Below are positions 47,951 through 55,723 of a DNA stretch of 64,000 nucleotides, in pieces (positions within the stretch are counted from its first letter, which is position 1; the number at the start of each line of letters is the position of its first letter). A model generated the notes under the pieces. It searched no databases. It saw nothing but the letters and a program-made list of their open reading frames with translations, and had not been told where the DNA came from. Where the stretch lies: NCBI GenBank assembly GCA_963829965.1, contig CAWHLK010000022.1, positions 62,001-126,000 on the forward strand. Direction: 5' to 3'. A program made the position numbers and the translations under genes. The stretch is from DASXZH01 sp963829965. Its GTDB lineage: Bacteria > Armatimonadota > Fimbriimonadia > Fimbriimonadales > Fimbriimonadaceae.

Positions 47951-48125
47951 GCCTGTGAACTGTGAACAGCGAACTGTGAACTGTCGGAGGGCTGTCGGCA
48001 GGCGGCTTTTTGAGAAGCAAAACCATCTTTTTACGCCGGACACTCCGGCGGTTCACAGTTCACAGTTCACCGTTCACATTCACAGTCCACAGTTCACAGT
48101 TCACAGTTCACAGTTCAAAGTTCAA
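47951..48125. repeat. Inverted arrays of CAGTTCACAG-type decamers
   Basis: The gap between wecB and uppP holds a direct array of about eight TTCACAG-type units at 48050-48125 and an inverted array (CTGTGAACTG) at 47951-47984. They could pair into a long stem around a 65-base loop. No coding potential is seen. Confidence 0.8.
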
Positions 48126-48130
48126 CTCCC

Positions 48131-49264
48131 CTAAGCCCACATTGGAATCCCCTGCGCAGGCAATCCGAAATGCTGCATCAGAACGCAAACGATGCGCTGG
48201 GCGGCCAAGCCATCCCCGTAGGGACTGACCGCATAGGCCATGGCCTTGTAGGCGGATTTGTTGCTCAGGAGCTTCACGGCTTCGGCGAGAATGGTCGCCT
48301 CATCCGTCCCCACCAGCTTTGCCGTGCCTGCGGAAACGCCCTCCGGGCGCTCCGTCGTCTCTCTCAAAACCAAAACCGGTTTCCCAAAAGCGGGCGCTTC
48401 TTCCTGAACCCCGCCGGAGTCGCTGAGGATCAAGGTCGATCGCTCCATCAGCTTCACAAACGGTCCGTAATCGGGCGGCTCGATGAGCCTTACCCTGGCA
48501 TGGCTGCCCAACACCTGCTGCAACACTTCCCTGACCTGAGGGTTGCGGTGCATCGGCACCACCAGCAGAACATCTTCGAATGCGTCCAGAATCTGGCGCG
48601 TAGCTCTCGCGATCCTTCTTTGTGGCTCGCCCCAATTCTCACGTCGATGAGTCGTTAGAATCACCAACCTGCCGGGATGCTCAGGGAACCAGTCCTGAGT
48701 CATTTTTTGGGCCACGCCGAGGACCGCGTCGATGCCTGTGTTGCCCGTGATGAAGACGCATCCCCGTGCATATCCCTCTCTTAATAGGTTTTCCGCCGCA
48801 TGCTTCGTGGGTGCAAAGTGGTGCTTGGTCACGAGAGCCGCCGCCCTTCGGTTGAACTCCTCCGGAAAGGGATCGCGAATGTTCGAGGTCCGCAATCCGG
48901 CCTCTATATGCCCGAACGGAATGTCCCGATAAAAGCTCGCCAAGGCGGCGACAAAGGTGGTGGTGGTATCGCCCTGGGCCAGAACGTAGCTCGGCTTGTG
49001 TTCTTCGAATACGCGGTCCAGCCCCTCAAGGGAGCGCGTGGTCACATTGGCAAGGCTTTGGCCGTGGACCATGATGTCCAGATCGATGTCGGGTTTTAAT
49101 CCAAAAGCCTGCAAAGCCTGGCTGAGCATCTCCCGATGCTGGCCGGTCGCAACGATGAGACTCTTGACCTGATCGGGATATTTGCGAAGCTCCAAAATCA
49201 CCGGCGCGCTTTTAATCGCGTCGGGCCGCGTGCCCACAACATTTACGATAAGCGGCTTACCCAT
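48131..49264 (-). CDS. wecB: UDP-N-acetylglucosamine 2-epimerase (non-hydrolysing)
   Basis: 377 residues with the WecB/MnaA landmarks VVGTRPDAIKSAPVI, GHIEAGLRTSN, FITGNTGIDAV, TTHRRENWG and SDSGGVQEEAPAFGKPVLV. It converts UDP-GlcNAc to UDP-ManNAc for cell-surface glycans in the cytoplasm. Its ATG directly follows the TGA of the deaminase gene (TGAATG), so they form one unit. Together with uppP downstream it hints at an envelope-polymer context, though no further glycan genes are present. Confidence 0.94.
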   Translation of the reverse strand: MGKPLIVNVVGTRPDAIKSAPVILELRKYPDQVKSLIVATGQHREMLSQALQAFGLKPDIDLDIMVHGQSLANVTTRSLEGLDRVFEEHKPSYVLAQGDTTTTFVAALASFYRDIPFGHIEAGLRTSNIRDPFPEEFNRRAAALVTKHHFAPTKHAAENLLREGYARGCVFITGNTGIDAVLGVAQKMTQDWFPEHPGRLVILTTHRRENWGEPQRRIARATRQILDAFEDVLLVVPMHRNPQVREVLQQVLGSHARVRLIEPPDYGPFVKLMERSTLILSDSGGVQEEAPAFGKPVLVLRETTERPEGVSAGTAKLVGTDEATILAEAVKLLSNKSAYKAMAYAVSPYGDGLAAQRIVCVLMQHFGLPAQGIPMWA

Positions 49265-49750
49265 TCATTCCAGTCCCAACGCTAGATTCACTTCTTCAAG
49301 ACCGGTTTCCCGGTAGCGGAAGACCTCGATTCGGCTCTCGCGGAACAGCTCAAGGGAGAAGTCGTCCGGATAATCCCCTTCATAGATCACGCGCGAGATA
49401 CCTGCGTTGATGATCATCTTGGCGCAGGTGTTGCACGGCTGACAGGTCACATAAATCGTGCTGTCTGCGCACGGGATTCCAATCTTTGCGGCTTGCAGCA
49501 AAGCGTTCTGTTCGGCGTGGAGCGAGCGAATACAATGCCCGGCCCTGAGGCAGCCGACCGGCCAATCGTGGCTCCCGCCCTCGGGAGGGCAATGGGAAAG
49601 CCCGCTCGGCGCGCCGTTGTAACCCGTTGCCAAAATCCGCTTGTCTTTGACGATCACCGCGCCGACTGCCCTTCGTTCGCAAGTCGAGCGTGTGGCAACC
49701 AGTTTGCAGATGTCCATGAAGTAGGTATCCCAGCTTGGACGTTGGACCAT
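49265..49750 (-). CDS. dCMP/ComE-type cytidine deaminase
   Basis: 161 residues of the deoxycytidylate deaminase family: zinc ligands His in SLHAEQNAL with the catalytic Glu, and the two Cys of TCQPCNTCAK. The N-terminal CERRAVGAVIVKDKRILATGYNGAP is typical. It should deaminate dCMP to dUMP for thymidylate supply. The ATG lies nine bases from the first candidate ATG of the divergent Nudix gene, so promoters of the two must overlap coding sequence or the Nudix start is further in. Confidence 0.9.
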   Translation of the reverse strand: MVQRPSWDTYFMDICKLVATRSTCERRAVGAVIVKDKRILATGYNGAPSGLSHCPPEGGSHDWPVGCLRAGHCIRSLHAEQNALLQAAKIGIPCADSTIYVTCQPCNTCAKMIINAGISRVIYEGDYPDDFSLELFRESRIEVFRYRETGLEEVNLALGLE

Positions 49751-49759
49751 TCATTGATT

Positions 49760-50245
49760 ATGAAGTACAGTGATGGTATGCGGTCTAAACCGGCGCGTCT
49801 ACCGCGCGCCAATCGGACGAACGTGCCTGGCCGAATCCAACGAATCGCTTGCTACGCGCTGATTGTCCGAGATAATTCTGTTTTGCTATGCCGGCTTGCG
49901 GGTGATGTGAAGCCGGCCGGCTTCTGGACACTGCCGGGAGGCGGCGTGGAGTTTGGCGAACACCCGGAAGAAGCGGTGATTCGCGAGGTTCGCGAAGAAA
50001 CCGGCTATGAAGTGGAGTTGGCAGGGCTAGCGGGGATCGATTCCATGGTTTACCGGTTCCCAGGCCCGCCCCGACATGCCATTCGCTTGCTGTTTTTCGC
50101 GAAGATCGTTGGCGGCGAAATGAAGGCGGAAACGAATGGGTCGACCGATAAATGCGAGTGGATTGGCCGCGATCAAGCCGAAGGCCTGCAATTGGTAGAT
50201 TTGGCCCAGCGAGGGATGGATATTGCGCTAGGAGTCAGGGGATGA
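49760..50245 (+). CDS. Nudix hydrolase
   Basis: 161 residues from the ATG at 49760. The Nudix box is complete: GGGVEFGEHPEEAVIREVREETGYEV, fitting Gx5Ex7REUxEExGU. The N-terminus RIACYALIVRDNSVLLCRL is the usual first strand. The substrate (a nucleoside diphosphate linked to X) cannot be predicted. Other starts are the ATG at 49778 and a GTG shortly before PGRIQRIACY; the frame is also open upstream to 49493 but that would run antisense through the deaminase gene. It is convergent with argH across a repeat-rich gap. Confidence 0.85.
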   Translation: MKYSDGMRSKPARLPRANRTNVPGRIQRIACYALIVRDNSVLLCRLAGDVKPAGFWTLPGGGVEFGEHPEEAVIREVREETGYEVELAGLAGIDSMVYRFPGPPRHAIRLLFFAKIVGGEMKAETNGSTDKCEWIGRDQAEGLQLVDLAQRGMDIALGVRG

Positions 50246-50328
50246 ACTCGCTCTATGTGATCGCCCCCTAACCTGGCCGGTTATTCTGAACTTCGCTTCC
50301 CCATGCCGGAGGCATGAAACCCGGGTAG

Positions 50329-50357
50329 CCGGTGGTTGAGCGAAGCGACACCACCGG
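50329..50357. repeat. REP-like hairpin CCGGTGGT...ACCACCGG
   Basis: Eight-base perfect arms around TGAGCGAAGCGAC, preceded by another small hairpin (ATGCCGGAGGCAT). It has the same design as the five units that follow from 50401, but the arms differ at two paired positions. Confidence 0.7.
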
Positions 50358-50400
50358 GAGGACGCATTTTTCGTCCGGCACCCCGGGGCCCAGAGAGCTT

Positions 50401-50890
50401 AGCCGGCAGTTGAGCCGCAGGCGACACTGCCGGTAGCGGTTTCGCCAAATTCATGCGACTGCCCCAGGAAGCAGCGAAACAAATTTGCCCCGGAGAGTCC
50501 CAAAGAGCTTAGCCGGCAGTTGAGCCGTAGGCGACACTGCCGGTAGCGGTTTCGCCAAATTCATGCGACTGCCCCAGGAAGCAGCGAAACAAATTTGCCC
50601 CGGAGAGGCCCAAAGAGCTTAGCCGGCAGTTGAGCCGTAGGCGACACTGCCGGTAGCGGTTTCGCCAAATTCATGCGACTGCCCCAGGAAGCAGCGAAAC
50701 AAATTTGCCCTTACTAGGGGCCCAAAGAGCTTAGCCGGCAGTTGAGCCGTAGGCGACACTGCCGGTAGCGGTTTCGCCAAATTCATGCGACTGCCCCAGG
50801 AAGCAGCGAAACAAATTTGCCCTTACTAGGGGCCCAAAGAGCTTAGCCGGCAGTTGAGCCGTAGGCGACACTGCCGGTAGCGGTTTCGCC
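50401..50890. repeat. 110-112-bp direct repeat array, 5 units
   Basis: Units begin AGCCGGCAGT at 50401, 50511, 50621, 50733 and 50845 (the last truncated). Each opens with a hairpin of arms CCGGCAGT and ACTGCCGG around a 15-base loop. A conserved stretch containing TTTCGCCAAATTCATGCGAC and GCAGCGAAACAAATTTGCC follows. The units are nearly identical; the linker is either CGGAGAGGCC-like or TTACTAGGGG. No frame is convincing, so the 850-base gap between the Nudix gene and argH is repeat DNA. Confidence 0.9.
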
Positions 50891-51057
50891 AAAATCAGGG
50901 CACGCCGGAGGTGTGCAAGAACCTCAAACTTGCAACCGAAGCACCGAAACAAATTTGCCAATTACCTTACTAGGCGGTGCAACAAATCTAGCGCAGCGTT
51001 GTCATCCCGAACGAGGCTCCGGCCGAGTGAGGGACGAGGCTCCCCCTCCTCCCTCCC

Positions 51058-51109
51058 GCAAATGGTTGATGTTCAAGCCGCCTTGGCGGCCAGAACATCA
51101 ACCATTTGC
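51058..51109. repeat. Long hairpin spanning the argH stop codon
   Basis: GCAAATGGTTGATGTTC (51058-51074) and GAACATCAACCATTTGC (51093-51109) are perfect 17-base arms. The 18-base interior contains a further GCCGCC/GGCGGC pair. The right arm encodes the last residues and stop of argH. It could end the arg operon transcript, although a purine tract and not a T-run follows on the minus strand. Compare 59143-59191. Confidence 0.75.
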
Positions 51110-52486
51110 TTCCGGACCTAGCGCAGCCTTCGCCTTCAAAATCTGCTCCCGAATCGCATCCGGCCCCGTTCCCCCTCCAATATTCCTCGCCGCAAGCGAG
51201 GCCAAGACCGAATCCCAGCCCCTCTTGGTCGGAGCCAAAACTGGCGCAAACACCGCCAGCTCGTCCGGCTGAACCTCTTCCAAGGGCTTCCCGTTGTCAA
51301 TGCAATAGCGCACCAGCTTTCCAATCACCGAATGGGCATCACGGAACGGCATACCGGACTGGACCAAAACATCGGCCAGATCGGTCGTCGTCGAAAAATC
51401 GCCATAGAGCGATTTCTTCATCCGCTCTCGATTGAACTTTGTCGAAGAAACCATCTTCGTGAAAGCCGGGAGCAAAGCGGCGAGGGTGTCCACCGTGTCA
51501 AACAGCCCCTCCTTATCTTCTTGCAAGTCCTTGTTGTAAGCCAGCGGAAGCCCCTTCAAAACGGTAAGGAGACCCATCAAGTGGCCATAGATGCGCCCAG
51601 GTTTGCCGCGGGCTAACTCGGCCACGTCCGGATTTTTCTTCTGCGGCATGATGCTGCTGCCGGTGGTCACGGAATCATCGAGTTCGATATAGCCGAACTC
51701 CTGAGTGTTCCAGAGAATGATCTCTTCCGCGAAACGCGACAGGTGCATTGCGATTAAAGAGGACGCAGCCAAGAACTCAACAATGTAATCGCGGTCTCCG
51801 ACCGCGTCCATGCTGTTCTCGCTGACCTTCTCGAAACCAAGAGCTTGGGCAAGCCTCTGGCGATCCAGCTTAACCGTCGAGCCGGCAAGCGCGGCAGAGC
51901 CAAGCGGCATCACATTGACCCGTCTGCGCAACTCGCCTAATCGCTCGCGGTCGCGTTGAAGCATCCAGAAGTAGGCCATGAGGTGATGCGATAACAACAC
52001 CGGCTGGGCATGCTGCAAGTGCGTAAGACCGGGCAGCACTGTCTCTAATTCACTTTCCGCTTGCCCGAGAAAGGTCTCCTGCAAGATCTTAACCAGCGTG
52101 CTGATCTCATCGATGGCCGAGCGCAAATAGAGGCGTGTATCGGTCGCAACCTGGTCGTTGCGGCTCCGACCGGTGTGCAGCTTGCCGGCCACTGCACCAA
52201 TGCGATCCTTGAGCAGCCCTTCCACCGCGCTATGCACGTCCTCGGCATCGGGATCAAACTCAACCGTTCCCGCGTCCACATCCTTCTCAATCTTTGCAAG
52301 TCCCTCGCGAATTGCGCAGGATTCGTCAACTGATAAAATGCCGGCATCCTCAAGGGCAGCCGCGTAGGCAATACTGCCCTGAATATCGAATCGCCACAGG
52401 CGGCCATCAAAGGAAAAGGAGTCGTTAAGGCGCTTCACCGAGTCGTCCATCGACCCGGTAAAGCGCCCGCCCCATAGGTTCTTCAT
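51098..52486 (-). CDS. argH: Argininosuccinate lyase
   Basis: 462 residues of the fumarase/ASL superfamily: HTGRSRNDQVATDTRLYLR, LTHLQHAQPVLLSHHLMAY (catalytic His) and the signature TGSSIMPQKKNPD (catalytic Ser loop). It splits argininosuccinate into arginine and fumarate, the last step of arginine synthesis. The length is normal. The ATG overlaps the argG TGA (ATGA). It is the final gene of the arg operon, and its stop codon sits inside a 17-base inverted repeat. Confidence 0.96.
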   Translation of the reverse strand: MKNLWGGRFTGSMDDSVKRLNDSFSFDGRLWRFDIQGSIAYAAALEDAGILSVDESCAIREGLAKIEKDVDAGTVEFDPDAEDVHSAVEGLLKDRIGAVAGKLHTGRSRNDQVATDTRLYLRSAIDEISTLVKILQETFLGQAESELETVLPGLTHLQHAQPVLLSHHLMAYFWMLQRDRERLGELRRRVNVMPLGSAALAGSTVKLDRQRLAQALGFEKVSENSMDAVGDRDYIVEFLAASSLIAMHLSRFAEEIILWNTQEFGYIELDDSVTTGSSIMPQKKNPDVAELARGKPGRIYGHLMGLLTVLKGLPLAYNKDLQEDKEGLFDTVDTLAALLPAFTKMVSSTKFNRERMKKSLYGDFSTTTDLADVLVQSGMPFRDAHSVIGKLVRYCIDNGKPLEEVQPDELAVFAPVLAPTKRGWDSVLASLAARNIGGGTGPDAIREQILKAKAALGPEANG

Positions 52487-53709
52487 TTACCGGCAGCGGC
52501 CTTTTTCAACGACCAATACATCTTGGACTGCATGCCGTGAGTTTTCACGATGCCCGTGCTTTCGGATTGGTCGAAGGTCTTGCTGTCGAAGGAAGCCAAA
52601 TCCTCGTTGTAGAGCGCCCAGTCGCTGGAGCGGCCCTGAACCGTGCAGTTGCCCTTATACAGCCTCAAAATCACCGAGCCGGTGACTCGCTCCTGAATCT
52701 TATCGATGAACGCTTCCAGATCGTCCTTCAGCGGATCGAACCACAAGCCTTTATAGGCCAACTCGCCCCACTCCTGATCCACCAGCGCCTTGAACTTTCG
52801 CTCTCCCTGGGTGCAGACCAGGCTCTCCAATGCCTTATGGGCCATCACTAAAACCACCGCCGCCGGGCATTCGTAGTTCTCGCGGACCTTGAGCCCGAGC
52901 ATCCGGTCCTCCATGATGTCGACCCTGCCAACGCCGTTCTCGCCTGCGATCTTGTTGAGCTCGATTACCAACTCAAGGCCATCCATCTTCTTGCCATCCA
53001 GCGAAACCGGGATGCCTTTGTCAAAGCCGATATTCAGGATCCGTGGCTTGGCCGCAGATTCGTCGACGCTCTTCGTCCATTGGAAGATCTCTTCCGGCGG
53101 AGCGTAGTCCGGCTCTTCGAGTCGGCCGCCCTCGATGCTCCTTCCCCACAAGTTTTCATCGATGCTGTAGATGTTCGTCTTGCTTTGGGCAACGTTCAAA
53201 CCGTGCTCAACCGCGTAGTCCACTTCTTCGCTTCGCGTCCAAGGCTCGGTCTTGCCGCTGGCGAGCAAGCGTCCCTCGCGCATCGGCGCGATGACTTCAA
53301 GGTCCGGCGTCAGCGTTCGCATCACGTACTCGATGCGGAACTGGTCGTTGCCTTTGCCCGTGCATCCATGAGCGTAAGCCTGAGCGCCTTTGGCTATAGC
53401 CACCTCAACCGCCTTCAGAGCAATGAGCGGCCTTGCGATGCTTGTGGAGATCGGATAGCCCTGATAGTCTCCATTTGCCTTTACCGCGGGCCAGCAGTAT
53501 TGCTCGACGAACTCCTTTTTGGCGTCGACCGTTGTGTGGTCCGTGCCAAGCGTGCGTGCACGCTCTTCCGCCTGGTCGATATCGGCCTGCGGCTGGCCCA
53601 CGTCCACCGTTACCGTCACGATCTTGTCAAACCCGTACTGCTCCTTCATGAGCGGAATGCAAACCGAGGTGTCCAAACCTCCCGAATAAACCAAAACAAC
53701 TGTTTTCAT
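52483..53709 (-). CDS. argG: Argininosuccinate synthase
   Basis: 408 residues beginning MKTVVLVYSGGLDTSVC, the ATP pyrophosphatase loop SGGLDTS. Further motifs are YAHGCTGKGNDQFR and YSIDENLWGRSIEGG. It joins citrulline and aspartate with ATP. The true start is the ATG at 53709, which has AAGGAG four bases upstream; the frame is open to 54102 but that part lies within argF. It is placed between argF (11-base gap) and argH (4-base overlap). Confidence 0.96.
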   Translation of the reverse strand: MKTVVLVYSGGLDTSVCIPLMKEQYGFDKIVTVTVDVGQPQADIDQAEERARTLGTDHTTVDAKKEFVEQYCWPAVKANGDYQGYPISTSIARPLIALKAVEVAIAKGAQAYAHGCTGKGNDQFRIEYVMRTLTPDLEVIAPMREGRLLASGKTEPWTRSEEVDYAVEHGLNVAQSKTNIYSIDENLWGRSIEGGRLEEPDYAPPEEIFQWTKSVDESAAKPRILNIGFDKGIPVSLDGKKMDGLELVIELNKIAGENGVGRVDIMEDRMLGLKVRENYECPAAVVLVMAHKALESLVCTQGERKFKALVDQEWGELAYKGLWFDPLKDDLEAFIDKIQERVTGSVILRLYKGNCTVQGRSSDWALYNEDLASFDSKTFDQSESTGIVKTHGMQSKMYWSLKKAAAGK

Positions 53710-53720
53710 AAATCTCCTTG

Positions 53721-54782
53721 TTACGGCCCCACTAACAACGCCAAAACCGCTTTTTGCGCGTGCAATCTGTTTTCCGCTTGGTCGTAAACGACCGACTGCG
53801 GCCCGTCCAAAACTTCGTCCGTTACTTCCTCGCCTCGGTGGGCGGGGAGGCAATGCATGAAAAGGGCGTCCTTTTTTGCGCGCGCCACTAACTCTTTGTT
53901 CACCTGATACGGCGAAAACACCTTGAGCCGGGCGGCCGATTCCGCTTCCTGGCCCATGCTGGTCCAAGCATCGGTGTAGATAATATCCGCGCCGGTGACC
54001 GCCTCGCGGGCATCTTCGACTACTTCTATCTTTTCGCCGGGTTTGGCGAGGGCTTGCGCCTGCTCGACGATTTCCTTGGCCGGCTGGTACCCGGAAGGGC
54101 AAGCGGCTGTGATGCTCCCACCCGCAAGGGCCACTCCTAAAAGCAGCGAGTGCAGCACATTATTCCCGTCGCCCACATACACGATCTTCAATCCTTGAAC
54201 TGTGCCTCTATATTGAAGAATCGTATACAAATCCGCAAGAGTTTGGCAGGGATGCTCGTAATCGCTGAGGGCGTTGATGACCGGCACGTTGCCATGGTCC
54301 CTAAGTCCGGTGAGTTTCTCGTGCTCAAAGACTCGGGCCATGATTGCATCGACCCATCTTTCCAGGTTTAGAGCCACATCTTTAACGGATTCCCGCTTAC
54401 CCATACCAATCTCGTGAGGGCCAAGCAAGACCGTTAATCCACCAAGTTGCCTCATACCAAGGTCAAATGTCACGCGAGTGCGCAGCGACGGCTTCTCAAA
54501 GATCATTGCGAGCGATTTCTGATATCGAAACCGAAACAGCGAGATCCCGGCTCGATGGGCCGAATCCATCGCCGCTGCAACCTGTAGCAACCCGAAGAGT
54601 TGCTTCCGGTCCACGTCCGCCATTGAGACTAGGCTTTTGCCCCGAAGGCTGAACTTATCCGTTTCAATAAGCAGCCTCGCCGAAGAGATCTCCTGGCGGG
54701 CGGCGTCCGATAGGCTGCCCCGAAAATCTTTAAGATCCGGTAAAGCGCCATGCGGCGCATACGGGTCCGCTACTGAGTTCAT
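53721..54782 (-). CDS. argF: Ornithine carbamoyltransferase
   Basis: 353 residues. The carbamoyl-phosphate loop is FEKPSLRTRVTFD (family SxRTR). HPCQTLADLYTI follows, and the ornithine-binding HCLPAHRGEEVTDEV has the catalytic Cys. It makes citrulline from ornithine and carbamoyl phosphate. About 43 residues precede the usual start (SLRGKSLVSMADVDR), which is uncommon. The 4-base ATGA overlap with argB supports the long start, and there is no closer in-frame ATG. The extra segment (PYAPHGALPDLKDFRGSL) is soluble and not a signal peptide. Confidence 0.93.
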   Translation of the reverse strand: MNSVADPYAPHGALPDLKDFRGSLSDAARQEISSARLLIETDKFSLRGKSLVSMADVDRKQLFGLLQVAAAMDSAHRAGISLFRFRYQKSLAMIFEKPSLRTRVTFDLGMRQLGGLTVLLGPHEIGMGKRESVKDVALNLERWVDAIMARVFEHEKLTGLRDHGNVPVINALSDYEHPCQTLADLYTILQYRGTVQGLKIVYVGDGNNVLHSLLLGVALAGGSITAACPSGYQPAKEIVEQAQALAKPGEKIEVVEDAREAVTGADIIYTDAWTSMGQEAESAARLKVFSPYQVNKELVARAKKDALFMHCLPAHRGEEVTDEVLDGPQSVVYDQAENRLHAQKAVLALLVGP

Positions 54783-55723
54783 TCAAATCCTCCCGGAAGG
54801 TGAGCCGACATACCCGGCCGCTTGTCATGGTTCGGCAAGATCATCGTGCCTAAGCCGGAATCGGTGAAAACTTCGATCAAGATCGAGTGAGGTTCGCGCC
54901 CATCGATCAGGTGGGCGCGTTCCACCCCGCTTTGAACCGCACCGGTGCATGCTTCCAGCTTCGGAATCATGCCCTTGGCCGCCTTGCCGCAAGCGATCAT
55001 GCGGTTAGCTTCCCCCACAGTTAGTTGCGATAGCAGGCTGGACTTCTCGGGATAGTCCTCATAGAGGCCTTCGACGTCGGTGAGGACCACAAGCTTGGTA
55101 GCCTTCATCGTTGCGGCGATTGCTCCCGCCGCGTGATCGGCGTTCACATTGTAAGTGTGGCCGTCTTGCCCAATCGCTACCGAGCAGATCACGGGGATGT
55201 AGCCTTGATCTACAAGCATCTGTAAGAACCCGAAATTAACCTGGATCACCTCTCCCACAAAGCCAAGGTCTTCGCCGGACTCCGTGAGAAGCTTCTGGGC
55301 CACCAGCAAATCGGCGTCCTTGCCGCTCAACCCCACCGCCTTTGCGCCGCTTTTGTTCAATAATGCGACCAAATTCTTGTTCGTTTTGCCGGCGAGGGCC
55401 ATTTCCACCACTTCCATTGCCGCCTCATCGGTAACTCGAAGCCCATCGACAAAATGGGATTCGCAGTTGAGCCGGTCCATCAAAGAGTTGATTTCCGGAC
55501 CGCCTCCATGAACGAGAATCGGCTTGATCCCCACGTAATGAAGAAGCGCGATATCGCTCATCACCGTCGCCTTAAGCTCTTCGTCCACCATGGCGTTTCC
55601 GCCGTATTTGATCACGAAGGTCTTTCCATAGAACTGCCTCAAATAAGGCAAGGCCTCGATGAGCACCTTGGCTCGTTGGGCAGGAACTACGCCGTCCAGA
55701 CTGGTTGAAAGGTCCCTAATCAT
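54779..55723 (-). CDS. argB: Acetylglutamate kinase
   Basis: 314 residues of the amino-acid kinase family: FVIKYGGNAM (Lys for ATP), ILVHGGGPEINSLM, NVNADHAAGAIA and KATKLVVLTDVEGL. It phosphorylates N-acetylglutamate. The ATG at 55723 overlaps the argJ TGA (ATGA); the frame is open 18 codons further. The N-terminal helix before FVIKYGG (about 30 residues) resembles that of arginine-inhibited, hexameric NAGKs, so feedback inhibition by arginine is plausible. Confidence 0.95.
   Translation of the reverse strand: MIRDLSTSLDGVVPAQRAKVLIEALPYLRQFYGKTFVIKYGGNAMVDEELKATVMSDIALLHYVGIKPILVHGGGPEINSLMDRLNCESHFVDGLRVTDEAAMEVVEMALAGKTNKNLVALLNKSGAKAVGLSGKDADLLVAQKLLTESGEDLGFVGEVIQVNFGFLQMLVDQGYIPVICSVAIGQDGHTYNVNADHAAGAIAATMKATKLVVLTDVEGLYEDYPEKSSLLSQLTVGEANRMIACGKAAKGMIPKLEACTGAVQSGVERAHLIDGREPHSILIEVFTDSGLGTMILPNHDKRPGMSAHLPGGFE

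Noticed and set aside
50246..51097. Short frames in the Nudix-argH gap
   Set aside because: All consist of repeat-unit translation; the gap is explained by REP-like DNA.
53710..54102. Upstream extension of argG
   Set aside because: It lies within argF in another frame; the ATG at 53709 has a strong AAGGAG and the family N-terminus.
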